From the NCBI GenBank assembly GCA_031259805.1, contig JAIRKX010000055.1:1-7081 (forward strand): 7,081 nt of DNA, written 5' to 3'. A program made the position numbers and the translations under genes. Shown here piece after piece: positions 1 through 6,151 of the stretch. Position 1 is the stretch's first letter, and each line of letters opens with the position of its first letter. Below the pieces are notes generated by a model, which saw nothing but the letters and a program-made list of their open reading frames with translations, had not been told where the DNA came from and searched no databases. The stretch is from Prevotellaceae bacterium. GTDB lineage: Bacteria > Bacteroidota > Bacteroidia > Bacteroidales > UBA932.

Positions 1-691
1 TTTTCCCTTCGGTGACGGAAAGATTGTAGGCTTCATTGACCTTGTTTCCATTGACATAATGCTCAGAACGGTCGTCGAGGCAAATGATTTCGATGGTGTT
101 CCATTCCGGTCGCGGGTTCTCGAAGTTAGCTGTGCGCACTACGCGGTAGGATTGGCCTTCGGGCGAGAGATTCGATGATTCGAGTGTACTTCCACCTACT
201 TTGTAATAATCGCCGCAATCATTTTCCTGCACCTGACATTCTATCGACAGCGGCCAGAGGTCGTCGGGAGCCGTATCGGGAAAGTGGTAGAGGATGCCGC
301 TGTCGCGCGGGTCGTTTTCACGCGGGGGATATTTCGTTTCACCCCAACGGAATACGACGCGCAGGTAGTAATTGCGGTACGAGTCGTTGGTGCAGAGGTA
401 GCCCATATTTTCTCCGGCAAAATGCAGGATGCCGTCGACGACTGTAAACGAGTTGTCCACGTCGTTATTTTTGCCGTGGGTTTTCGTGTAGGTGTACCAA
501 CCCGAGAGATCTTGCCCGTTGAATAACGGAATCAGTTGGGCTGCGCCATCGTTCGCTTTGGTAAAGGTAGCCTTGTCCTGATGTTCTTGCACGATGGCCG
601 GAAGCGGCTGTGCCGATTGTACGCAGGCATTCGTCGTGACACACGCTAACGCCGCTAGAACTAATAAACGTATTGATTTCATTTTTTTCAT
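1..691 (-). CDS. DUF1080 / 3-keto-disaccharide hydrolase-like protein, C-terminus cut off by the window edge
   Basis: This reading frame stays open to base 1, so about 230 N-terminal residues are visible and the C-terminus is missing. Counting from the second Met (base 682), an N-terminal hydrophobic segment at residues 4-18 looks like a signal peptide. There are Cys at 13 and 20, but neither sits in a clean lipobox, so periplasmic versus lipid-anchored is open. DUF1080 landmarks are LFNGQDLSGW (53-62), RDSGILYH (126-133), the core strand SIECQVQE (146-153) and the EWN strand (193-195) followed by HYVNGNKVNEA (208-218). The family adopts a concanavalin-like beta-sandwich and includes hydrolases of 3-keto-glycosides. 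The missing end should hold the usual GxIxLQ...FRNI strands. ATG codons at 691 and 682 are in frame. I chose 691 (MKKMKS) because neither has a Shine-Dalgarno site and the longer form keeps a basic n-region. It follows the isomerase gene by 32 bp and is probably the fifth gene of the operon. The family is sure, the substrate unknown. Confidence 0.9.
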   Translation of the reverse strand, partial: MKKMKSIRLLVLAALACVTTNACVQSAQPLPAIVQEHQDKATFTKANDGAAQLIPLFNGQDLSGWYTYTKTHGKNNDVDNSFTVVDGILHFAGENMGYLCTNDSYRNYYLRVVFRWGETKYPPRENDPRDSGILYHFPDTAPDDLWPLSIECQVQENDCGDYYKVGGSTLESSNLSPEGQSYRVVRTANFENPRPEWNTIEIICLDDRSEHYVNGNKVNEAYNLSVTEGK

Positions 692-723
692 TTTTTTTAG
701 ATGGTTTTTAATAGGGGTATTCG

Positions 724-1605
724 TTATTCGCCCGTAGCGTATGATTCTTTAACCAGCGGGCAGTTCAGCAGGTAGTCAAGGCTGATTTTGATACTTTCGG
801 CCGGTGTGTAGTTATATTGTTCCACTTCTACGATCAGATAACGCGTGCCGGCGATATCGGTGTTATTGAAAATAGCATCGAAGCCCACCATGCCGCTTTG
901 TCCCAGTTCCTTCTGGTCTTTGATATGCAGGAGGGTAAACCGTCCGGGGTATTTTTGAAAATAGGCTACAGGGCTTTGGTGTCCTATTACCGTCCAATAG
1001 ACGTCCATTTGGAAAAATACCAGTTCGGGATTGGTGTGCTCCAGCAGGTAGTCATACATCAGTTCGTTTTCGACCTTCGTAAACTCGTGCGCATGGTTGT
1101 GGTAGCCGAATAACAGCCCGTTGTCTTTACATTTTTGCCCGATGGCATTGTAGTAATCGCACCATGTTTGCAGGTCGGTCAGCGTTTTTGGAACTTCCAT
1201 CCAGGGGGCGACAATAAATTTCATGCCGGCGGCCAGATGTGCAGCTATCGCCTCGTCCCACCATGCCAGCGATTCGGTAAAATCATGCGACGTCAGTTCC
1301 TGTTTCGACAAGGGTTTAGTCGTATGCGACGACAATACCGTTAAGCCGACCGCTTCGACCGCGGCTTTGAAGTCCTCCGGCGTTTTGCCGTAGAATTTCC
1401 CGTCGCCATAACCGGCGGCTTCTATGGTGGTGTAGCCAACGTCGCCGACAATTTGAATTGTCGCGTCAAAATCGTTTGCAAATGCTTCGCGCAAGGAGTA
1501 TAGTTGTAACCCTATGTCCTTCTTCGGCAGTTGCGCTGCCGGCTGTGTGCTGCACGTTGCCAGTAAAGGCAGTACAATGACAGATAGTAAGAGTAAATTT
1601 TTCAT
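724..1605 (-). CDS. Exported sugar phosphate isomerase/epimerase-like TIM-barrel protein
   Basis: This 293-residue protein belongs to the AP-endonuclease-2 / xylose-isomerase-like TIM-barrel superfamily (PF01261), which isomerises, epimerises or eliminates on keto-sugars using a divalent metal. Visible landmarks are IGLQLYSLRE (31-40, first strand), IEAAGYG (61-67), YHNHAHEF (168-175), QMDVYW (199-204), LLHIKD (225-230) and VEVEQY (259-264). Likely metal ligands among these are Glu62, His171, Asp201, His227 and Glu262; this is inferred from family position. The N-terminus has a hydrophobic stretch (residues 4-17) ending LLATC, with Cys18 a possible lipidation site. Thr at -1 is not typical of a lipobox, so plain secretion is also possible. 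The frame extends upstream to 1701, but that start would overlap the preceding gene by 40 bp and put 32 basic residues before the signal peptide, so the ATG at 1605 is preferred. The gap to the upstream gene is 56 bp. Its likely role is handling the 3-keto-sugar made by the neighbouring oxidoreductases, or cleaving the keto-glycoside by elimination; the sequence does not decide which. Confidence 0.9.
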   Translation of the reverse strand: MKNLLLLSVIVLPLLATCSTQPAAQLPKKDIGLQLYSLREAFANDFDATIQIVGDVGYTTIEAAGYGDGKFYGKTPEDFKAAVEAVGLTVLSSHTTKPLSKQELTSHDFTESLAWWDEAIAAHLAAGMKFIVAPWMEVPKTLTDLQTWCDYYNAIGQKCKDNGLLFGYHNHAHEFTKVENELMYDYLLEHTNPELVFFQMDVYWTVIGHQSPVAYFQKYPGRFTLLHIKDQKELGQSGMVGFDAIFNNTDIAGTRYLIVEVEQYNYTPAESIKISLDYLLNCPLVKESYATGE

Positions 1606-1661
1606 TTTCCGTTGATTTATAAGATTCGGTTGTTTCATGCCGAACAGTCCGTCGAAGGATA

Positions 1662-2753
1662 TTATGAGGCGTTTTTTCCGTTTTCGTTGATGACTTTCCA
1701 CAGTGGGAGGCCATAGCCTTGTGTCATCGTCCGGCGACGGCGAAGGATTTCTTCCATTTCTTCGGGCGAGCCAATGCAGGGCGAGCCGTTTTTCACCGCG
1801 TCGTCAAACATTTTCCATGCCATGTCGGAGGCAATTACGCTGTCTTCGACCGTAGGGTAGCCGAGATTACGTCCGGACAGAATCGACCGTGCAAACACGT
1901 CAATCATAATATCTACCTTCTTATCCTTAAACTCATCGGTTTTCACGATGGTTTGAGTTACGCCGTGCATTTCGACGGTGGCTGTTTTGAAATTATGGGT
2001 CATGCGGGCGATGCCTTTCGTGCCGATAATATCGACATAGCAATTGTGCGTTTGCTTTTTCGCCATGTGGCCATATACGAATCCCTGCGTAATATCGAAT
2101 ACGACGCCATTTTGAAATGTGCCGTGCACCTGTATCCACCACGGGTCTTCGTAGCTCCACATCCGGATGCCTTGCGCGTGAAAGGCTGCGTACTCGCTAT
2201 CGGCATACCAGCGGGCGACATCGACGTAGTGCATTCCACAGTCATGGAACGCCGGTCCTTCGGGTTCATGCCCTTCCTGTGGCATGTGACCGGGCGTCAT
2301 GTGCGCAATGCGGACAATCGCCAGTTCACCGATTTCACCTGTGCGGATGAAGTCAATAATGGTTTGATGATACCATGCATTGCGGTTGAACATATTGACG
2401 GACACCATCAGGTTGGAACGTTTGACGGCTTCGGCCAGTTCCCATTCCGTCCGGACGTTGTCGGCCAACGGTTTCTCGGCCAGCACATGTTTGCCGGTTT
2501 GCAACGCTTTGTACAGTTGAGTCGGACGTGAGTCAGCCAGAGCAAACAGCCCTACCACCTGCACCTCGGGGTCTTCAAAGAGTATGTTTTCGTTCTCTGT
2601 AAAAACAGCGGCGGGCGCTATGTCCGCCGCTGCTTTACGTGCTTCCGCACAAGTATCACATATATATGCTAAATCCCACAAGGGGTTCTTCACTAATTCT
2701 TCGGCATATAGCCGTCCCATTCGTCCGAACCCAATAATTCCAATTTTCAGCAT
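1662..2753 (-). CDS. Gfo/Idh/MocA-family oxidoreductase, cytosolic
   Basis: This 363-residue NAD(P)-dependent sugar oxidoreductase has the two-domain Gfo/Idh/MocA layout. The Rossmann domain starts at the N-terminus (LKIGIIGFGRMG, with GFGRMG at 8-13) and ends near the EKP motif (93-95), whose Lys contacts substrate and cofactor in the family. The C-terminal domain holds DCGMHYVDVARW (171-182), matching the D-x-G-x-H-x-x-D signature in which the His (175) is the usual catalytic base. No signal peptide precedes the Rossmann fold, so the enzyme should be cytosolic, unlike the other oxidoreductase of the operon. The frame extends 15 residues further upstream into the preceding gene, but the ATG at 2753 gives the normal family N-terminus and follows a strong Shine-Dalgarno site. 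It begins 8 bp after the upstream DUF1080 gene. Inferred role: oxidising a sugar at C3 or reducing a 3-keto-sugar back to the sugar. Substrate and direction cannot be read from the sequence. Confidence 0.94.
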   Translation of the reverse strand: MLKIGIIGFGRMGRLYAEELVKNPLWDLAYICDTCAEARKAAADIAPAAVFTENENILFEDPEVQVVGLFALADSRPTQLYKALQTGKHVLAEKPLADNVRTEWELAEAVKRSNLMVSVNMFNRNAWYHQTIIDFIRTGEIGELAIVRIAHMTPGHMPQEGHEPEGPAFHDCGMHYVDVARWYADSEYAAFHAQGIRMWSYEDPWWIQVHGTFQNGVVFDITQGFVYGHMAKKQTHNCYVDIIGTKGIARMTHNFKTATVEMHGVTQTIVKTDEFKDKKVDIMIDVFARSILSGRNLGYPTVEDSVIASDMAWKMFDDAVKNGSPCIGSPEEMEEILRRRRTMTQGYGLPLWKVINENGKNAS

Positions 2754-2764
2754 TCTCCTCCTTA
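2754..2764 (-). promoter_or_regulatory. Strong Shine-Dalgarno site overlapping a stop codon
   Basis: Read on the minus strand, the stop codon of the DUF1080 gene runs directly into a purine tract and the next start: TAAGGAGGAGAATG. The AAGGAGG core overlaps the TAA and lies 3 bases before the ATG at 2753. Bacteroidota genes rarely rely on such sites, and the other starts in this window show none. The site supports the start at 2753 and suggests coupled translation of the two genes. Confidence 0.75.
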
Positions 2765-3577
2765 ATCTAATACTTTTATGCGAATATTCCGGAACCAAAT
2801 GTCGTCGCCATGGTCTTGCAAGCCGATATAGCCTTCGCGGTTTTCACCGCCTAGGTTTGTCAGGAGTTCGTAGGCCAGCGGGAAATCGCCGCCCGGTTTA
2901 AATTTGCTGTTTGCAATTAAATCGTTCCATTTATCGGTCCACAAATGGTATTCGAGTACGTTTTCTCCATTTTGATTGTGGACAACCGTTCCTTTGAATA
3001 CCAGAATGCTAGCTGCATTCCATTCGCCGGCCGGATTGGCATTTTGCGGTACGGCCGGAATCATGTCGTACAGCGAGGCGGCTTGGCGATTTCCGTCTAT
3101 GCCCAATTTAGCGTCGGGGTGATTTTCGTTATCCAGTAGCTGATATTCGGGCGCCGAGATGTAGATCGGTTCAAAGCGGGTGTTCCCGTCCCTGTCAGTC
3201 GATTGTATTTCCTGCGCAAGGTAGAAGATACCGGAGTTTCCGCCTTTGGAAATTTTCCAGTCTAATTTCAATTCAAAGTTTTTGAACTTATAGTCAAAGA
3301 TCAGGTCTCCGCCATCGGTTTCCTGCGCTTCGCCGCCGCCGCTGCCGTTAAATTTGAGGGTTCCGTCTTCAATCACCCATTTTCCGGGCACTTTGTCTTT
3401 TCCGTAGCCGCGCCACCCGTTCAATGATTCTCCATTAAAGAGCACGGTAAATCCCTCTTCATCTACAGGGAATGTGGAGAGATCGACCACTTCCGGCGTT
3501 GTTTTCACACTGCCGCCACATGCGGCAATCACGGCTGCAATAGCTATGCAGCCCAGTCCTAAGATAATCTTTTTCAT
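2762..3577 (-). CDS. DUF1080 lipoprotein, probable 3-keto-disaccharide (3-keto-glycoside) hydrolase
   Basis: This complete 271-residue DUF1080 protein (PF06439) has a clear lipoprotein signal. A Lys-Lys start and hydrophobic core lead to the lipobox IAAC, with the lipidated Cys at 20, so the mature protein is anchored to an envelope membrane. Residues after the Cys are GGSVKTT, without an obvious acidic surface-export signal, so periplasmic or surface display is open. The domain spans about 43-270 and shows LFNGESLNGW (46-55), GGNSGIFY (112-119), PEYQLLDNENH (143-153), the GEWN strand (184-187) and the closing IGLQDHGDDIWFRNIRIK block (251-268), all typical of the family. Members hydrolyse glycosides after the sugar has been oxidised to the 3-keto form. 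It lies 43 bp downstream of the Tat-exported oxidoreductase, a likely source of its keto substrate in the same compartment, and 8 bp upstream of the cytosolic oxidoreductase. Family is certain; the glycoside substrate is not known. Confidence 0.93.
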   Translation of the reverse strand: MKKIILGLGCIAIAAVIAACGGSVKTTPEVVDLSTFPVDEEGFTVLFNGESLNGWRGYGKDKVPGKWVIEDGTLKFNGSGGGEAQETDGGDLIFDYKFKNFELKLDWKISKGGNSGIFYLAQEIQSTDRDGNTRFEPIYISAPEYQLLDNENHPDAKLGIDGNRQAASLYDMIPAVPQNANPAGEWNAASILVFKGTVVHNQNGENVLEYHLWTDKWNDLIANSKFKPGGDFPLAYELLTNLGGENREGYIGLQDHGDDIWFRNIRIKVLD

Positions 3578-3620
3578 GTTTTGAAATATTTTAATTAATG
3601 TTGATTTGTTTCGTTGCTGA

Positions 3621-5108
3621 TTAGCTCGGCATAGCGGTTAGTTTCCAGCCTTCGCGATAGGAGTGTTTAATCATTTCGTTGGCGAATGCGATGGCGCTTT
3701 GCGGTTCGGTTTCGGTCGGTTTCCATGTCGGGTGTCCGTCTTTGATGCTGAAGCCGTCGCTGATTTTCACCCGTATCGTTTCGTTGTCGCCGATATTGGT
3801 AAAGCGCATATTTTCGCCGTCCCAATGCAATTCTTTATGCAAGGCTTGCAGGCGCACGGCCAATACGCCCATTACGACCATTTCGTTGAACGGGCCTGCT
3901 TCCGAGAAGTCGGAGGCCGATTTCAGGCGGTTGTCTGCGCTTTCTTTGCAGGCGCGCACCCAGTCCATTTCGTGGCTTCCCGTAATGCGACGGCATACTT
4001 TCGGTACGTTCGGCACACGGCCGGACAGTAGCCACGGGTCACGGCCATAGCAGTTGCAAATCAGGGTGTCTTTCGTGCCATGAAAAATGACCAGCCCACC
4101 GCCGTCGCCCATCAGTTGTTTGCCTTCGGGGAATCCCGCCGGACGGTCGGGCATCATGCCGCCGTCGAACCAGTGGACGACCACTTCGGGCATCGCCACT
4201 TTCGGCAGGTTTTCGCGGGCGGGGAACGTCAGTTTGACATGCTGCGCCTGCGGAGCGCAATCCCTGAGCAATTGGGTAGACGAGCCTTCGACTTTCGTCG
4301 GATAGCCTAATTTCAATGCCTTAAATACCGGATGCAGGATGTGGCAGGCCATATCGCCCAATGCGCCGGTGCCGTAGAGCCACCATCCGCGCCAGTTCCA
4401 TGGGTGATAAATCGCATTGTACGGACGTACTTCGGCCGGGCCGGAGAACAAATCCCAATTTAAGGTCGATGGAATTTTGTCTACCTTCGCCGGCGTTTCT
4501 AATCCCTGCGGCCAAATGGGGCGGTCGGTAGCGGCTTCGACTTTGACGATTTCGCCTATTTCGCCGTTCCAAATCCATTCGCAGGCCAAACTCACGCCTT
4601 CTTCCGACGCGCCTTGATTGCCCATTTGGGTAGCTACTTTATGATGGGCGGCCAGTTTGGTTAATAACCGTGATTCGTATACCGTATGTGTCAGCGGTTT
4701 TTCGAGATACACGTGTTTGTTCAGCGTCATCGCGTCGGAGGCAATAATGGCGTGCGTGTGGTCGGCCGTAGCTACTACCACCGCGTCGGCCGATTTGCCG
4801 AGCTCTTCGAACATTTTCCGGTAATCGTAAAATCGTTTCGCATTCGGGTAACGTTTAAAAGTGCCGTCCGCATATTTCCAGTCGATATCGCAAAGTCCGG
4901 TGATATTCTGGCTTTCGATCGCTCGTAATACGCCGGCTCCCCGTCCGCCGATACCCACGCCCAAGACGTTCAATTTGTCGCTCGGCGCGATGTGTCCAAA
5001 ACTTTTACCCATTACAATGTTGGGTACAATCGTTGGTGCAACAGCTACGCCTAAAGCAGCTGTGGCGCTTGTCTTCAGGAATTTTCTCCTTGAAATTTTT
5101 GATGCCAT
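3621..5108 (-). CDS. Tat-exported Gfo/Idh/MocA-family oxidoreductase
   Basis: This 495-residue protein is the first gene of the leftward operon. Its N-terminus carries a twin-arginine signal, SRRKFLK (6-12), followed by a hydrophobic stretch (about 15-33), so it is expected to be exported folded with its nicotinamide cofactor already bound, as known for glucose-fructose oxidoreductase. The Rossmann domain starts near residue 45 with NVLGVGIGGRGAG (47-59). TADHTHA (114-120) and EKP (136-138) are the usual substrate and cofactor loop motifs. GALGDMACHILHPV (248-261) is the variant of the catalytic D-x-x-x-H signature found in long, exported family members, with His256 the likely catalytic residue. 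The extra length over the cytosolic paralogue (363 residues) comes from the signal peptide and an enlarged C-terminal sheet domain. The inferred role is C3 oxidation of a glycoside in the periplasm, which would feed the DUF1080 hydrolases. An N-acetylgalactosaminidase-type (GH109) activity is an alternative, because that family has the same fold and also uses NAD. The ATG at 5108 is chosen because it places the Tat motif correctly. Confidence 0.93.
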   Translation of the reverse strand: MASKISRRKFLKTSATAALGVAVAPTIVPNIVMGKSFGHIAPSDKLNVLGVGIGGRGAGVLRAIESQNITGLCDIDWKYADGTFKRYPNAKRFYDYRKMFEELGKSADAVVVATADHTHAIIASDAMTLNKHVYLEKPLTHTVYESRLLTKLAAHHKVATQMGNQGASEEGVSLACEWIWNGEIGEIVKVEAATDRPIWPQGLETPAKVDKIPSTLNWDLFSGPAEVRPYNAIYHPWNWRGWWLYGTGALGDMACHILHPVFKALKLGYPTKVEGSSTQLLRDCAPQAQHVKLTFPARENLPKVAMPEVVVHWFDGGMMPDRPAGFPEGKQLMGDGGGLVIFHGTKDTLICNCYGRDPWLLSGRVPNVPKVCRRITGSHEMDWVRACKESADNRLKSASDFSEAGPFNEMVVMGVLAVRLQALHKELHWDGENMRFTNIGDNETIRVKISDGFSIKDGHPTWKPTETEPQSAIAFANEMIKHSYREGWKLTAMPS

Positions 5109-5148
5109 AAGTGTTTTTTATTTAATTAAAGATTGAAGTTTAACGGTG

Positions 5149-5156
5149 CAAATATA
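5149..5156 (-). promoter_or_regulatory. -7 box of the leftward operon promoter
   Basis: On the minus strand this reads TATATTTG, an exact match to the Bacteroidota sigma-factor -7 consensus TAnnTTTG, 40 bp before the ATG at 5108. That predicts transcription starting near 5142 with a leader of about 35 bases. No TTG-type -33 element lies at the usual 17-23 bp spacing; a palindrome occupies that region instead. Confidence 0.7.
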
Positions 5157-5164
5157 GGTATTAA

Positions 5165-5179
5165 ATGGCAGACTGCCAT
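5165..5179. promoter_or_regulatory. 15-bp palindrome, candidate operator
   Basis: ATGGCAG-A-CTGCCAT is a perfect inverted repeat with 7-bp arms around a single central base. It lies between the divergent -7 boxes, directly over the position where the -33 element of the leftward operon would be. This placement and symmetry fit a binding site for a dimeric regulator such as a LacI- or GntR-type protein. No regulator gene is in the window, so the protein is unknown. A 7-bp stem with a single-base loop is not a plausible RNA hairpin terminator, and no T-run follows it. Confidence 0.5.
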
Positions 5180-5224
5180 AATTTATTTACAAAAAATACA
5201 CACAAAGTTATCAACTAAAAAGCG

Positions 5225-5232
5225 TACATTTG
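5225..5232 (+). promoter_or_regulatory. -7 box of the HAD hydrolase promoter
   Basis: TACATTTG matches TAnnTTTG exactly and lies 18 bp before the ATG at 5251, giving a predicted leader of only about 10-15 bases. No good -33 TTTG is present 17-23 bp upstream, so the promoter may be weak or need help. The box covers an in-frame TTG at 5230, which argues against translation starting there. Confidence 0.6.
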
Positions 5233-5250
5233 CAGAAAAGCAGTAATACA

Positions 5251-6120
5251 ATGAAAATGATGCACCCCACTAAGACACTTCCGACGGTTGCTTTGATTTA
5301 CGATTTCGATGGCACATTGTCGCCGGGCAATATGCAGGATTTCGGTTTTATTCAGGCCACAGGGAAAGATATCGGCGCGTTTTGGGCGACTTGCGAACGC
5401 ATCGGGCAGGAGCAGGACGCCAGCGGTATTTTAACCTATATGAAAGTGATGATTGATGAAGCCCGCAAAGCCAATATTCGATTACAGCGGGAGACGTTCC
5501 GGCATTTCGGACGGCAGGTCGCGCTGTTCAATGGCGTGCGCGAATGGTTTGCTCTGATGAACGACTACGGTCGAAGCAAAGGCGTCGTGATTGAACATTA
5601 TATCAATTCGTCGGGGCTTAAAGAGATGATTGAGGGGACGCCGATTGCACAGGAATTTAAAAAGATTTACGCCTGTTCGTTTTATTACGAAAACGGCGAA
5701 GCAGTATTTCCGGCCGTAGCGGTCGATTTTACGACAAAAACGCAATTCCTTTTTAAAATTAACAAAGGTATCGACAGCGTCAGCGACAATAAGGTCGTGA
5801 ATCGCTATACGCCACAGGACGAACGCCCGATCCCATTCGCGAGGATGATTTATTTCGGCGACGGCGAAACGGATATTCCCTGCATGAAGTTAGTCAAACA
5901 GCAAGGCGGCTACTCTATTGCCGTCTATGAACCGCACAACGATAAAAAGAAAATCCGCGCCCGACAACTCATTGCCGAAGACCGCGTGAACTTCGTTTGC
6001 CCTGCCGATTATACGAGGGAGAGCGAAATATATCGCGTAGTAACTACTATCATATCAAAGATGAAATCGGATGCGGAGTTCGAAGCGCTGGAACTGCTTC
6101 ATAGAACATACGAGTTATGA
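5251..6120 (+). CDS. HAD-family hydrolase (phosphoserine phosphatase-like)
   Basis: This 289-residue protein carries the haloacid dehalogenase superfamily motifs of a phosphatase. Motif I is DFDGT (18-22), with nucleophile Asp18 and acid/base Asp20. A motif II Ser is likely Ser120 or Ser121 in YINSSG (117-122). A motif III Lys is probably Lys163 or Lys169. Motif IV is GDGETD (203-208), with Mg-binding Asp204 and Asp208. The segment of about 90 residues between motifs I and II is mostly helical-looking and probably forms the cap that sets specificity. No signal peptide or membrane segment is seen, so it should be cytosolic. The substrate is not recognisable; a phosphorylated small molecule is the default inference. 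The frame also opens at a TTG at 5230, but that codon lies inside the promoter -7 box, so the ATG at 5251 is preferred. Further in-frame ATGs at 5257 and 5260 are possible, because the fold only begins near residue 13. It is transcribed divergently from the sugar operon and converges on ung, with no evident functional tie to either. Confidence 0.92.
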   Translation: MKMMHPTKTLPTVALIYDFDGTLSPGNMQDFGFIQATGKDIGAFWATCERIGQEQDASGILTYMKVMIDEARKANIRLQRETFRHFGRQVALFNGVREWFALMNDYGRSKGVVIEHYINSSGLKEMIEGTPIAQEFKKIYACSFYYENGEAVFPAVAVDFTTKTQFLFKINKGIDSVSDNKVVNRYTPQDERPIPFARMIYFGDGETDIPCMKLVKQQGGYSIAVYEPHNDKKKIRARQLIAEDRVNFVCPADYTRESEIYRVVTTIISKMKSDAEFEALELLHRTYEL

Positions 6121-6151
6121 GTAGCAAGTGACGATAAACGGACAGTTCTAA

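Noticed and set aside
175..526. Two overlapping plus-strand open frames of 80-90 residues
   Set aside because: Both are antisense to the DUF1080 coding sequence, which is supported by family motifs along the same bases.
1625..1644. Inverted repeat TTCGG/CCGAA in the gap before the isomerase gene
   Set aside because: The stem is only 5 bp with a 10-base loop and has no T-run, so it is too weak to call a terminator or regulatory hairpin.
1606..1701. Longer start for the isomerase-like protein, adding 32 residues
   Set aside because: The added residues are basic, precede a clear signal peptide and overlap the upstream gene. The ATG at 1605 gives a normal exported protein.
1719..2531. A 270-residue open frame on the plus strand
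   Set aside because: It lies wholly antisense to the well-supported Gfo/Idh/MocA gene, has no recognisable motif or promoter, and its composition (many His, Phe, Arg) is that of a reverse-strand shadow.
6121..6151. Bidirectional terminator between the convergent HAD and ung genes
   Set aside because: I found no stem with a following T-run on either strand in this short gap.
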